A stretch of 64,000 nt of DNA from JBKQVT01 sp963727245 (GCA_963727245.1 CAVSFO010000005.1:310001-374000); one strand, 5' to 3'; shown: positions 1 through 8,478, counted from the first letter of the stretch. The notes: a model not told the origin generated them from the sequence alone. Program-made: numbers and translations.

Positions 1-898
1 CGCCGAGGTACACCAGCCACGCCGCCGGAAGACCCAGGATGCGCCGCTGCAAGCGCCCCGGATGGGCCGGCCGCCCGGCGTCGTGCGGCAGTCCGCCGCG
101 GGAAATCGCCACGGCGGCAACGACGGCCGCGCCGAGAACCGACGCGGCCACAAATATATTGACCGCCGTGGAGAGAATCTCGACGGGATGGAACCAGACC
201 AAACCCCCGGCGGCGGCAATCGCGCCGCAGAGAATCGCCACCGCCGTCAGCAGCCGCGGCAGGACGAACACCGCCAGGCCGATGAGCATGCCGACCGTTG
301 CCAGGCCGAATCCCCACGACCAGCCGTAGGTCTCGCCCACATAGCCGCACAGCAGCGGCGACATGGCGGCGCCGAGGTTGATGCCCATGTAGAAGATGGT
401 GAAGCCGCCGTCGCGCTTTCCCGGATACTTGGCGTACAACGTGCCGACGATCGTGGAGATGTTCGGCTTGAAGAAGCCGTTGCCGATGATCAACAGGGCC
501 AGGCCGGTGAAGAAGGCGGCCTGCATGAAAGGTTGAAGATGGAGGGACTGGACGTACTTGGCGGCCAGATGCGCCGGCAACTGGGGGAGCATCAACATGG
601 CCTCGCCGGCCGCCATGAGGATCGCTCCGAAAATCACCGACCGCCGTGCGCCCAGCAGGCGGTCGGCCAACATGCCGCCGAAGAACGGCGTCATGTAAAC
701 CAGCGCCGTATACGCGCCGTAGACCACGTAGGCGTTGTCGTCGTTGTACCCCAGGAACCCCTTGATCATGTAGAGGATCAGCAACGCCCTCATGCCGTAG
801 TAGGAGAACCGCTCCCACATCTCGGCAAAGAACAGCGTGTACAAGCCGGCGGGATGGCCGAAGAGCGAGTCCTTCGGCACTTTGGCGACAGAACTCAT
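1..898 (-). CDS. POT-family proton-dependent peptide transporter, 3' end beyond window
   Basis: Membrane permease of the proton-dependent oligopeptide transporter (PTR2) branch of the major facilitator superfamily, expected to import di- and tripeptides. The start ATG at 898 has a GAGGAG ribosome site about 7 nt upstream. About 299 residues are visible. The family N-terminal motif FFAEMWERFSYYG is at residues 23-35 and GNGFFKPNIS at 139-148, followed by further hydrophobic helices. The C-terminal half lies beyond the window edge. It starts 19 nt after the end of a secreted metallopeptidase on the same strand, which fits joint peptide degradation and uptake. The family call is secure from the motifs; the exact substrate is inferred. 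Confidence 0.9.
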   Translation of the reverse strand, partial: MSSVAKVPKDSLFGHPAGLYTLFFAEMWERFSYYGMRALLILYMIKGFLGYNDDNAYVVYGAYTALVYMTPFFGGMLADRLLGARRSVIFGAILMAAGEAMLMLPQLPAHLAAKYVQSLHLQPFMQAAFFTGLALLIIGNGFFKPNISTIVGTLYAKYPGKRDGGFTIFYMGINLGAAMSPLLCGYVGETYGWSWGFGLATVGMLIGLAVFVLPRLLTAVAILCGAIAAAGGLVWFHPVEILSTAVNIFVAASVLGAAVVAAVAISRGGLPHDAGRPAHPGRLQRRILGLPAAWLVYLG

Positions 899-917
899 CG
901 CAGTCTCCTCAACCGCG

Positions 918-2620
918 CTAGGGGTGCTTGATGTCCTCGGCGAAAGCCTTGGGGTTCAGGTCCGCGCCGGTGGCGAAGCGGGTCAACTGCCGCCAGTCCA
1001 TCGTGCAGCCGGGGGCGAACACCCGCTCCGTCATGAATCGCCCCACCGCCTTGTTGCCCACGTACACCATCGTCGCCGGATCGGCGCCGTGCAGGACCTC
1101 GCGGGCGATGGCGTGATGCACCTGCGAGGCGAACAGCCGGCCCATCATGTAATTGTGATAATAGGCCGGGCTGGTGACAATGTGGATCTTGGCCGCATAG
1201 TCGGGCTCGTTGCGCCCTCGGGCCGGCGGACCTCCTGGTACTTCTCCACCAGGTCCCACCACAGCCGGTTCAGGTCCTGATCGGGGTTGTCGTACAGGGC
1301 CATCTCGAAGCGGAGCATCACCTGGCACCAGCGAGAAAAGATCAGCAGTTGGTTCTGCCGCCGCTTGGTCGCTGCCCGGCGGAACGCGGCCGGATCGGCG
1401 ATCTTGACCCCCATCGCCTTCAGCCAGCCCGTGTCGTCGGCAAAACGCTCGAACATCATGGCCACCCCCTCGGTGGTGAGAATGTGCGATTCGCAACGCA
1501 GCGCGTAGGGCACGCTGGCCGGGATGTTCTTGCTCGAATAGACCGAGTGGCCCAGCTCGTGCAGCAACGTCTCCAGCCATTACTCGTTGGGGACGATGTT
1601 CGCCAGCACGCGGACGTCGCCCTGGCGGTCGATGTCGAAGCAGAAGGCGTGCGGGCACTTGCCCTTTTTCTCGTACAGGTCGCTGCGCTTGAGCACGTCG
1701 TCGACCGGCAGGCCGATGCCCGCATAGAAATCGCGGCACAGCCGGGGGATGTCCAGCGGCGCGTAGACCGCGTCGAGTCGGGCGCCGAACACGCCGGGCG
1801 CTTCCTGGAAGAAGGGATCGTAATAGTGCCAGGGGCGCAGCTCGGCCGGCGTGATGCCGCAGTTCCGCGCCAAGGCCGCGTCCAACTCCGCCTTGGCCGC
1901 CCGATACGGCCCGCGCGTCAGGGCGTCCAACTCGTCGAACAGCGCCAGCACCTGCTCCGTGCTCTGCTCGTTCAAATAGAGCTGCATGATGTGGTAGTTC
2001 TTGAAGCCCAGCTTGTGGGCGTTCTCGTTGCGGAGCTTGACCAGCCGCTTCAGGTGCGGCTCGACCTCGCGCCCCACCCGCTTGCTCGCCTCCCAGGCGG
2101 CGCGGCGCTGGGCCGAGTCCTTCGAGGTGATGAGGATGCGGCGGACCTCGTTGTCGGTCATTTCCCGGCCCCCCACCGCCGGCCGGAAGACGTTGAAGGT
2201 CTGCTCCACCAAGTTCGATTCCGCCAGCATTTGCTTCAGCAACTTGGGCTCGACCTGTTTGGGCAAATAGTCCAGGTAGAGGACCTCGATCTGCCGCCGC
2301 AACAGCGGATCGGCCGGCAGATGCTCGTGGATGGCCTTCAACTCGGCGAAGGCCGCCGGATCGGAAAGCGTGACGTCCAATTGCGTCTCGATCTCCTCCT
2401 TCTTGCGGAAGTCTTCGTCCGTGCCGGTGATGTTGGCGGTCCAATTGCTGCGGGCGGCCCCGATCTCCAACGGACGCACGACGCGCTGGTAGCTGTCGAT
2501 GAAGCGGCGCGCCCGGGCGTCCTGCTCGTCTGCTTCGGCGGCGCCAGCCGCGCGGCCGGCGGCAACAATCGCCACCGCCCCGCAGACGGACAAGGCAAAT
2601 ACCAGGGAGGAGAGCGACAT
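918..2620 (-). pseudogene. M2/M3-like zinc metallopeptidase, broken by one stop and one frameshift
   Basis: Secreted gluzincin-type peptidase of about 567 residues. It has an N-terminal signal peptide (first about 27 residues), the zinc motif HELGH at residues 354-358 and a candidate third ligand E384 in TTEGVAMMFER. The C-terminal segment with SPAYYHNYMMG resembles angiotensin-converting-enzyme-like (M2) peptidases; M3 is the alternative. An in-frame TAA at 1580-1582 lies seven codons before HELGH, and reading continues in the same frame after it. A one-base frame change follows near 1215-1220, where GAGGGCGCAAC would need one more C. Either the gene is decayed or the consensus is wrong twice. 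It lies directly upstream of the peptide transporter. Confidence 0.75.
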
Positions 2621-2664
2621 GGATCGACCTTTCTCTAGGGGCCGGGGGCCAGGGCCGGGGCAGC

Positions 2665-2692
2665 GAGCCGGGGGCGTCAGCCCCCGGATAAC
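2665..2692. repeat. Dispersed GGGGGCNNNAGCCCCC palindrome (family E), copy 1
   Basis: GAGCCGGGGGCGTCAGCCCC forms a short perfect hairpin and is followed by GGATAAC. The same core with the same GGATTATCC/GGTTATCC flank recurs at 2826-2903 (two tandem copies) and 37329-37365. Confidence 0.6.
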
Positions 2693-2825
2693 GCCGGGGG
2701 CATCACAGGCGGCGGCTTTTCTGCGTCCGACGCACCGCTAGAATTCTTTCGCGGCAGCAACCACTTTATCAGAACCGCTCGGCAGGGGGAAGGCAATCGC
2801 TCCTGGTGGCGCCCGCTTGGTGGTG

Positions 2826-2903
2826 CTTCCGGGTTATCCGGGGGCTGACGCCCCCGGCTCCAGGTGCTTCCAGGTTATCGGGAGGCTTTCGCCCCCGGCT
2901 CGC
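2826..2903. repeat. Tandem pair of family E palindromes
   Basis: Two adjacent units each begin GCTTCC(G/A)GGTTATC and end GCCCCCGGCTC, with stems GGGGGC/GCCCCC in the first and a degenerate stem in the second. They share the flank seen at 37329-37365, which marks a dispersed repeat rather than a chance palindrome. Confidence 0.6.
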
Positions 2904-2917
2904 TGATGCTTCACCGA

Positions 2918-2942
2918 GTGCCACTGGCTTTGCCAGTGCCAC
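2918..2942. repeat. Family C hairpin (TGCCACTGGC...GCCAGTG), single arm
   Basis: GTGCCACTGGCTTTGCCAGTGCC is a short hairpin identical in core to both arms of the longer family C elements at 5503-5632 and 7030-7098. Here only one arm is present. Confidence 0.6.
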
Positions 2943-3074
2943 CCTGCCCGGGGGAATAAAACCATCCTCCCACCCGGCGGCGGAAAAAAGCCGCCTTGCC
3001 GGCCCCGCCCGCGCCTTTACAGGATCGCCCCGGCTGATAACAATGTGATGAGGACCTGACAACCAGCGTGGCCA

Positions 3075-3114
3075 GCGGCCTTCCCCGCAGCGGGCGGAGG
3101 CCGCGGTTTTTTTT
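3075..3114 (+). terminator. Intrinsic-terminator-like hairpin in the greA leader
   Basis: GCGGCCT (3075-3081) pairs with AGGCCGC (3098-3104), with an inner CCCG/CGGG stem, followed by GG and eight T residues (3107-3114). It reads on the plus strand and ends only 23 nt before the greA start codon. There is no plus-strand gene upstream, so it can only act on the greA leader transcript. In E. coli the greA leader is likewise terminated early and yields the GraL RNA; that this is analogous here is an inference. Confidence 0.7.
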
Positions 3115-3137
3115 CGCATCCGCAGGAGACGATTGCC

Positions 3138-3620
3138 ATGTCGGACCGTATCCCCATGACCCGGGCTGGCTATGACAAGCTCAAAGCCGACCTGGCCCAG
3201 TTGCACGACGTTGAGTTGCCGAAGATTCTGGAGCGGCTGGCCACCGCCCGCGGCGAGGGCGACTTGAGCGAGAACGCCGAGTACCATGGCGCCCAGGAGA
3301 GTCGGGGGATGATGGAGGCCCGCATCAACGTGCTCCGCGAGAAGCTCGCGCACGCGGTGCTGGTCGACACCACCTTGCTGCCCAAGGACGAGATCACCTT
3401 CGGCACTACCGTGGTGGTCAACGATCTGGAGTTCGGCGACCGCGAGGAGTTCACCCTGGTGGGGGCCGGCGAAGAGGACTACGACAGCGGCAAGATCCTC
3501 GTCACCAGTCCGCTGGCGCAAGGGTTGTTGGGCAAGAAGGTGGGCCAGCGGGTGGAGATTCCCGTGCCGCAGGGGACGTTGAAGTTCGAGATCGTCGAGA
3601 TCCGGCCGCCGGCGGAATAG
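3138..3620 (+). CDS. greA: Transcription elongation factor GreA
   Basis: Cytoplasmic factor that enters the RNA polymerase secondary channel and stimulates cleavage of backtracked transcripts. The 160-residue length is normal for the family. The N-terminal antiparallel coiled coil carries the tip motif GEGDLSENAEYHGAQE at about residues 38-53, including the acidic residues needed for cleavage stimulation. The C-terminal FKBP-like domain follows, with SPLAQGLLGKKVG near residue 122. ATG at 3138 is preceded by AGGAGA. It is a monocistronic plus-strand gene among minus-strand neighbours, and its leader carries a strong terminator-like hairpin, which suggests attenuation. Confidence 0.97.
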   Translation: MSDRIPMTRAGYDKLKADLAQLHDVELPKILERLATARGEGDLSENAEYHGAQESRGMMEARINVLREKLAHAVLVDTTLLPKDEITFGTTVVVNDLEFGDREEFTLVGAGEEDYDSGKILVTSPLAQGLLGKKVGQRVEIPVPQGTLKFEIVEIRPPAE

Positions 3621-3681
3621 CGTTGGGGTGTCGGCAGGGTTCGCGGATCAGGGATCTCGCGTAAGGCGCAAGGACAGCGGC

Positions 3682-3756
3682 GTAGGGTGGGTCGAGCGCA
3701 GCGAGCCCCACCACAATCCGCTGATGGTGGGGCTCGCTGCGCTCGACCCACCCGAC
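3682..3756. repeat. REPIN-like inverted repeat, family A, copy 1
   Basis: GTAGGGTGGGTCGAGCGCAG and its reverse complement flank a 13-nt or so spacer (ACAATCCGCTGAT). The arms are about 31 nt and nearly perfect. It sits between the convergent greA and HdeD-like genes. Other copies lie at 13201, 23746, 29347, 34152 and a half copy at 43814. Confidence 0.8.
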
Positions 3757-3768
3757 AAGTTTGCAGCC

Positions 3769-4371
3769 TTACGCCCCAACTTCCTTGGGAATGCTGCGGA
3801 GTTCCATCGCCAGCATGATCCAGGTCCAGCCGTTCAGCAGCAGTTCGATTCCCACCAGCAAACCGATGACCCAGACGGCGCTGAAGGGCAGGTGCCGATA
3901 GATGATCAGCCCGACAAGGAAGGTCACGGCGCCGTTCAGCAGCACCCAGCCCCACTGCGGGAACCGGATCAGCAGAGCGGCCAGGCTCCGAAACACTCCG
4001 ATCACCATGAACGCCACGGCAACAAAAATCGTGATCATCAGAAGGGTGATCAGCGCCGGTTGTTCGGTGACGACGAAGCCGGCGGCCAGATAGACGAGTC
4101 CGACGAGCAAGTGCACCAGCACGCCGCTAAACTTGCCCGCCCAGAACGCGCCGATGATCGTGGCGATGCCGGCGATCATCAGCACCGCCGCCAGCACGCT
4201 GATTGCCGCGACCGAGCTGAGCACGGGGTAAACCACGGCCGCCGTGCCGCAGACGACCAGCAGAATCCCCAGCGCCATGAACCAACACCAGCTTGAACGC
4301 AGGTGGTGGAGTTCGTGCCCCACGTGCCGCTCACATGCCGCCTCGACCACATTGCCCTTTTCGCTAACCAT
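3769..4371 (-). CDS. HdeD family (DUF308) integral membrane protein
   Basis: About 200 residues with six hydrophobic segments arranged as repeated helix pairs, as in HdeD/DUF308 proteins (acid-resistance-associated membrane proteins of unsettled biochemistry). The start was set at ATG 4371 because AAGGGG lies about 9 nt upstream; an in-frame GTG at 4380 is the alternative. The N-terminal 30 residues are soluble and charged. It stands alone, convergent with greA across a family A repeat. Confidence 0.8.
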   Translation of the reverse strand: MVSEKGNVVEAACERHVGHELHHLRSSWCWFMALGILLVVCGTAAVVYPVLSSVAAISVLAAVLMIAGIATIIGAFWAGKFSGVLVHLLVGLVYLAAGFVVTEQPALITLLMITIFVAVAFMVIGVFRSLAALLIRFPQWGWVLLNGAVTFLVGLIIYRHLPFSAVWVIGLLVGIELLLNGWTWIMLAMELRSIPKEVGA

Positions 4372-4750
4372 GACATTCACCCCTTATGTAGAAGGTTGTA
4401 AGACGAACTCTTGCCTTTGCAGCCCGCCGCGATACTTCGGTCTATACTCTTGCACTACCTAGCAAACTATCCTTCCACCGAGGCTGTCTCAGTGAGTCCG
4501 TGGCCCAATTGCCGGCAGCGAAGGCTTTTCGCCGCCGCCATCCCGCTTGTAATTATAGGGCGGTCTAGGTGGGTAGCAAGGAGTTTTTCGGCGCTAAACG
4601 CCCGGAACGGAATGCGCCAAAGGGGCCGCAACGGTTATTCGTTCCATTCGGACACCTGATTCCGGCGGCCGGGAGCAATCGTTAGATCGCCTTTGAGCCC
4701 CCGAGACAATCGGCCACACCCCGCACACTCGGCCGTAGGGCAGCCATAGC

Positions 4751-4817
4751 AGGTCAGGCACTCCGTGCCTGACGGCCATCGGAAAACAAGGTGTCAGGCA
4801 CGGCGTGCCTGACCTAC
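4751..4817. repeat. Family B inverted repeat (AGGTCAGGCACTCCGTGCCTGAC), copy 1
   Basis: AGGTCAGGCACTCCGTGCCT, itself a hairpin, is followed after a short spacer by its inverted partner ending GTGCCTGACCTAC. The same layout occurs at 11978-12049, 55157-55226 and 55991-56095. Confidence 0.75.
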
Positions 4818-4948
4818 GTCTGGAGCGTCTCCGCGCGAGAACTCTGCCTCTTGCCGTTCTCTCATCGCCAAAGTGTCCCAAACCCCTCTTGGGTGGTGCG
4901 GCGGACGCCGGCTTCACCCTACCCCATGTTCTCGGCCGCTCCAGGTCG

Positions 4949-4976
4949 TTGACCGTGGCCGCGGCGAGCCTAAAAT
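4949..4976 (+). promoter_or_regulatory. Sigma-70-type promoter candidate for the His-rich protein
   Basis: TTGACC (4949-4954), a 16-nt spacer and TAAAAT (4971-4976) stand out in a GC-rich background. A start site near 4984 would give a roughly 50-nt leader with AAAGGAG before the ATG at 5034. Confidence 0.5.
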
Positions 4977-5033
4977 TCGCTGTCTATCGGGGGCAGGAAA
5001 ACCGTCTCTACTCGAACCAAAAGGAGTGCCGTC

Positions 5034-5372
5034 ATGGGGCAACAAACGCACGTTCATGGTCCAAGTTGCGGGCACGTTCAGATCGAGCACGAAGGCCACG
5101 TCGATTACCTCGACGAGGGAACGCTGTGCCATCAGGAAAAGGGCGGCCGGGTAAGCGAGCACGTCATCGCCGCCAGCAAGCAGAACCCGGTCGTTTGCAC
5201 CCCCGAGCATGATTGCGGCCAACACGAGGCGAGACACGTTCACGGTCCGGGTTGCGGCCACGAGGCTGTCCCGCATGGCGATCACATCGACTACCTGGTC
5301 GCCGGCCACCTCCATCATCCGCATGACGGCCACTGTGACGATCACGGGCCGGTTGCGTTGGCCAAATCGTGA
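5034..5372 (+). CDS. Small histidine-rich metal-binding protein with internal duplication
   Basis: A 112-residue soluble protein in which histidine dominates. It contains two related halves, each with an HVHGPxCGH motif (residues 5-13 and about 69-77), then an H..H.DYL segment (about 22-26 and 84-88) and a further His cluster. Such His/Cys motifs bind zinc, nickel or copper, and a metal buffer or chaperone role is likely but unproven. AAGGAG lies about 12 nt upstream of ATG 5034. The gene lies next to an ArsG/ArsF-like pair, so metal or metalloid handling is a shared theme. No specific family name is claimed. Confidence 0.75.
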   Translation: MGQQTHVHGPSCGHVQIEHEGHVDYLDEGTLCHQEKGGRVSEHVIAASKQNPVVCTPEHDCGQHEARHVHGPGCGHEAVPHGDHIDYLVAGHLHHPHDGHCDDHGPVALAKS

Positions 5373-5502
5373 TCTGGTTGGCGATCGGGGAGATTACGCA
5401 AGGCGAAGAGTTTTCGCCGGGCTCCTGTCCCCGCGCTATTGGCTGCCGCCCCTGTCGGGGCTCGGACGGGCTCGGCTCCGTGCCACGCCGTTCGTCTCCG
5501 CC

Positions 5503-5632
5503 GTGTGCCACTGGCTATGCCAGTGCGCTGGGCTTCCTGGATGTGCCACCGCGTTGTGGATAGAAACGGGCGGTGGCACACCGGCGGACGATGCGCGATT
5601 TCCGCGAGGCACTGGCAGAGCCAGTGGCACAC
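5503..5632. repeat. Family C inverted repeat (TGCCACTGGC...), copy 1
   Basis: GTGTGCCACTGGCTATGCCA at the left and the inverted arm GCACTGGCAGAGCCAGTGGC at the right enclose about 80 nt. Each arm is itself a hairpin. It occupies the gap between the His-rich gene and the convergent ArsG-like gene. Confidence 0.75.
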
Positions 5633-5668
5633 TTCAATATTGCCGCCTCGCCGAATCGTGAAAGTCGA

Positions 5669-6383
5669 TCAAAACGCGTGGAAGATGAAGCGGAGCGAAA
5701 AGTAGATGCCCACCAGGATCAACACGGCGCCGGCAATCCGCTGCCCCCACCAGGCGACCTGCGCGAGCACGTCGAAGACGCCGCCGATCAGCCGCGCGCT
5801 GAAAGCCAACACGCCCGCACAGAGGACCGCCGGCAGCGCGGCGCCGAGGCCATAGACCAGCGGTAGCAGCAGCCAGGAGTTGTGTTGGGCGGCCATGCGA
5901 AGCACGCTGCCGAAGAAAATGGCCGCCGACGCCGGACAAAAGGCCAACGCCACCAGCGCCCCCAGCGGCAATGCCGCCCAGCGCGCCCCAGCGCTGGGCG
6001 CGGGCCTGCCAGCGCGCGGCCAGCTTCATGCCCAGGCCCGGCAGCGGCAGCAGTTCCAGCAGCAGCATTCCCAAGAGGATGAGGATCGGCCCCAGGGCCC
6101 CGGTCGTGTAGTTTTGCAACGGCCATGCCAGCGCGGTGGCGCGAATGCCGCGCACAACCAACATCGCCAGCGCCGCATAGCTGAGGGCCCCGCCCAGGGC
6201 ATAGAGGAGCCCGGCCAGAAACACCTGGCGGGGGCTGCTCAGGCGGCGGCCGATGAAGGCCACGCCGGCGATGCTGGCGGCCAGTGGGCAGGGATTGATC
6301 GCCGTGGCGATTCCCAGCGTCAGGGCCTCAAGGAGAAGGATGAAGGATGAAGGATCAAGGATGAAGGAAAAAGAATACGTCAC
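5669..6383 (-). CDS. ArsG-like/DsbD-gamma-type membrane transporter, one frameshift
   Basis: About 238 residues and six helices of the CcdA/DsbD superfamily, closest to the 'ArsG family' permeases. Family motifs are AINPCPLA near the N-terminus, GALGPILILLGM in the middle, and LALAFCP-type ALVALAFCPASAAIFFG in the second half. Each half has one conserved Cys-Pro, the redox or transport pair. The frame changes near 5970, so the gene reads as two pieces. The start is uncertain: GTG 6383 is followed by codons derived from a 7-bp repeat array, and an internal TTG in LLEALTLG may be the true start. It lies 28 nt downstream of its ArsF-like partner. Confidence 0.75.
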
Positions 6384-6434
6384 GAACCCAACGGTTTCCC
6401 GCCCTCCGCCTTCATCCTTTATCCTTTATCCTTC
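6331..6434. repeat. Pair of inverted AAGGATR heptamer arrays
   Basis: Units of 7 bp (AAGGATG, AAGGATA, AAGGATC) are repeated about five times at 6331-6372. The reverse complement is repeated about 3.5 times at 6410-6434. The arrays lie between the ArsF-like stop and the ArsG-like start and supply the stop codon of the former. Equivalent arrays are at 31554-31676 and 38517-38550. Confidence 0.8.
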
Positions 6435-6867
6435 GCCGGAGGTACTCGACGAAGCGGGCCTTGTCGCGCTGCAGGGCGGCGGCGTCGATGAGGTTGTCCC
6501 ACTGCGACGTGCCGTCGCGGCGGAGCCGCACCAACACGACCGCCGGCCCGACGAGTTGATAGTCGTTGCGGAAATGTTCGTTTTCCGGTTGTTGGACGTT
6601 ACGCACGCGGAGTTCGATCCGGCCGCTACGAAGCTCGTTGGGGAACGCCGTCTGCAAGGCTTCGCGCGTATAGGCTTCCATGTTCAGGCAGAGCGGGCAG
6701 CGGACCGTGGCATGGAAGCAGTAGACAATCAGCTTGTCCTGCGCTGCGGCCGGCGGCGCCGGCGGGGCGGCCGGGCCGCCGCGACGCAGATTCTTGGCAA
6801 TCAGTCCGGCGACGCTCACGGCGACCAGCGCCAACAGCGCGAAGCTGAGGACCGCTTTGAATCTCAT
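6412..6867 (-). CDS. ArsF-like thioredoxin-fold protein, membrane anchored
   Basis: A 151-residue protein with one N-terminal membrane anchor (residues about 6-26) followed by a periplasmic thioredoxin-like domain. It matches the small 'ArsF family' proteins found beside ArsG permeases: YCFHATVRCPLC carries the CxxC redox pair, followed by NMEAYTREAL and a C-terminal RFVEYLRRR. ATG 6867 was preferred over an upstream-extended frame that runs through a family C repeat. The pair probably forms a disulfide/electron relay with ArsG across the membrane. The last residues (IKDKG) and the stop are encoded by the heptamer array. The arsenic link is by family name only. Confidence 0.8.
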   Translation of the reverse strand: MRFKAVLSFALLALVAVSVAGLIAKNLRRGGPAAPPAPPAAAQDKLIVYCFHATVRCPLCLNMEAYTREALQTAFPNELRSGRIELRVRNVQQPENEHFRNDYQLVGPAVVLVRLRRDGTSQWDNLIDAAALQRDKARFVEYLRRRIKDKG

Positions 6868-7214
6868 GGTGGGGGCAACCGGATGCTGGGGGAGGCGATG
6901 CTCCATCCAGTTTACCACGTTTCGCCGCCGCCCGCCGGGGTGCTCCGTCAACTTTGGATTCGCGGCTGGGCCGAAGGTGTCCGAACATTCGGTTGAAGAA
7001 GCACTGACAACAGCCAAGGGCACGGCCGGGTGCCACTGGCTACGCCAGTGCTTTGGGGCCACCGGCACCGCGGAAGCACTGGCAGAGCCAGTGGCACACT
7101 TTGCGTGAGAAGGCTCTCGCCGCGACATTGCCAAGAGGCCGGTTTTCTTGCCCCAGGTCTTGGGGGCCCTCGGGTTGCGTAATCGTAGGGCCCATCAAGA
7201 TGCCAGGCGGGCGG
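6868..7214. other. Intergenic region with a family C repeat
   Basis: No gene is supported between the ArsF-like and YHS-like genes. The only structured element is the inverted repeat at 7030-7098. The rest has no recognisable feature. Confidence 0.6.
7030..7098. repeat. Family C inverted repeat, copy 2
   Basis: GTGCCACTGGCTACGCCAGT and the inverted arm AGCACTGGCAGAGCCAGTGG flank a GC-rich spacer of about 25 nt. The arms match those at 5503-5632. Confidence 0.75.
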
Positions 7215-8447
7215 CTATTGCCCGGCGGCCATATAGGGGCGGGGGTTCTGGTGAAATCGCGCCAAGGTCTCGGCAGTGGAGAACAAGTACACCTTGCCGT
7301 CGCAGAACACGGAATACTGCGGTTTTCCCGCCACGTGCGAATTGCCGTCCACCGCCAGGACGGCGTCGTCGCCGGCGAAGGCGGGGACGTAGCGGGCGGT
7401 AGCCGCCATGAAGCGTTGCTGTTGCTCCGGGCCGGAAAGCAGAAACGTGTGCCCGGCGTACACGACCGACCATTGGGGATTGCCCCGGACCCACTGTTCC
7501 TTCTCGCCCAGTGCCACCGGACAGTAGCCGGCCAGCGCGACCGGGGGCTCGGCGGCCAAACCGGCGACCGGCGAGGCGACGGTTTGCGGGGCGTTTTGCA
7601 GTGCGGGCCGCGTCGCTGGGGGCGCGGTCCAGTCGGCCCGGGCGACTCTGGCCGGCTGGACTGCCGCCAGCGGCTCGAAGGCAGCGGCTTGCACCACGTG
7701 CGATGGTTGATACGGCAGCATCGTCGTGGGATCGGCGGGAAGCTCGGCCTTGGCATCGGGCTGCTTGGCCGGCTTTGGCGCCGGGGCGTCTTCTGCCGCT
7801 TTCGCCGCCGGCGCTTGCAGTTGCGGTTGCGGAGAAGGCGCCTTGCTCCCGGGCGGAAGCGGAGCCACGGGGCCCTCCACGGCGGCAGGCGGAGGCGAAG
7901 TGTCGGGTTGCAGTCCGGGCAAACTGCCGTCCAGGGTCGGCTTCTTCGGCGCAGGGGTTGCCGGCTCCGTCGACTTTTCGGTCCTCTTCGGAGCCGGACC
8001 TTCGGCGGGAACTTCTTTGCTCGGCGGCGGCACGCCCTCGCCCGGCAGAGTCATTTTCTCGCCCGGCAGTGTCATTCCTTCCTCTGCCGGCGTCCCGGGC
8101 GCTGGTTGTGTTTCGGCGGGCGGTTGTTCCGGCTTGGTTCCGGGCGTTTCCGGCTTCGTCGGCAGCACCGTGGCCTTCGGCAACGGCAGCGGCACCTGGC
8201 CGGCCGGGGGCGGTAGCACTTCGCTTCCCAGGGCCGCCGGAAAAACTTTTTCCGGTCTTTGATCGCACGGCCAGTCCCGCCACTTCGTATCAAAGTAGCC
8301 GAAGTTTTTCGCGTTGGGCGGACAGCAGCCGACGTGACGGAAGGTCGTCGAGGGTACGTCGGCGACGGCGACAATGCCCCACGGCAAAATCGCACCCAGG
8401 CAGGCAAATAACGCGATCTTCAAGCCTTGTGGCATGTGCGTGCCCAT
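7215..8447 (-). CDS. Secreted Pro-rich protein with two C-terminal YHS-like domains
   Basis: A 410-residue exported protein. It has a signal peptide (about residues 1-29), then a planctomycete-type motif HVGCCPPNAKNFGYFDTKWR at about 38-57, a roughly 200-residue Pro/Ala/Lys-rich low-complexity linker, and a C-terminal part with two YHS-like units. These are GYCPVAL...WSVVYAGHTFLLSG near 313 and LAVDG...YSVFCDGKVYLFS near 369. YHS domains are short modules often found with metal-dependent proteins; function here is unknown. ATG 8447 has AAGGGAAG about 9 nt upstream. It lies 23 bp upstream of the polysaccharide export gene, on the same strand. Confidence 0.75.
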   Translation of the reverse strand: MGTHMPQGLKIALFACLGAILPWGIVAVADVPSTTFRHVGCCPPNAKNFGYFDTKWRDWPCDQRPEKVFPAALGSEVLPPPAGQVPLPLPKATVLPTKPETPGTKPEQPPAETQPAPGTPAEEGMTLPGEKMTLPGEGVPPPSKEVPAEGPAPKRTEKSTEPATPAPKKPTLDGSLPGLQPDTSPPPAAVEGPVAPLPPGSKAPSPQPQLQAPAAKAAEDAPAPKPAKQPDAKAELPADPTTMLPYQPSHVVQAAAFEPLAAVQPARVARADWTAPPATRPALQNAPQTVASPVAGLAAEPPVALAGYCPVALGEKEQWVRGNPQWSVVYAGHTFLLSGPEQQQRFMAATARYVPAFAGDDAVLAVDGNSHVAGKPQYSVFCDGKVYLFSTAETLARFHQNPRPYMAAGQ

Positions 8448-8478
8448 GACATCTTCCCTTCTTGCTTTTTAACCTACG

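Larger units (their letters stand above)
2621..3137. other. Intergenic region between peptidase and greA, rich in hairpin repeats
   Basis: No gene is supported. The region holds three copies of a GGGGGCTGACGCCCCC-type palindrome (about 2665-2692 and 2826-2903), one TGCCACTGGC/GCCAGTGCC hairpin at 2918-2942, a weak promoter candidate (TTTACA at 3016-3021, TAACAA at 3038-3043) and a strong intrinsic-terminator-like hairpin at 3075-3114 just before greA. Confidence 0.7.
4372..5033. other. Intergenic region between divergent HdeD-like and His-rich genes
   Basis: No coding sequence is supported. It contains a family B inverted repeat at 4751-4817 and a good promoter candidate for the downstream gene at 4949-4976. 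Nothing else is recognised. Confidence 0.6.

Noticed and set aside
62..931. A 289-aa plus-strand ORF antisense to the POT transporter
   Set aside because: It has no family-like sequence. The minus-strand frame reads as a clear transporter with a ribosome site; GC-rich DNA routinely leaves such shadow frames open.
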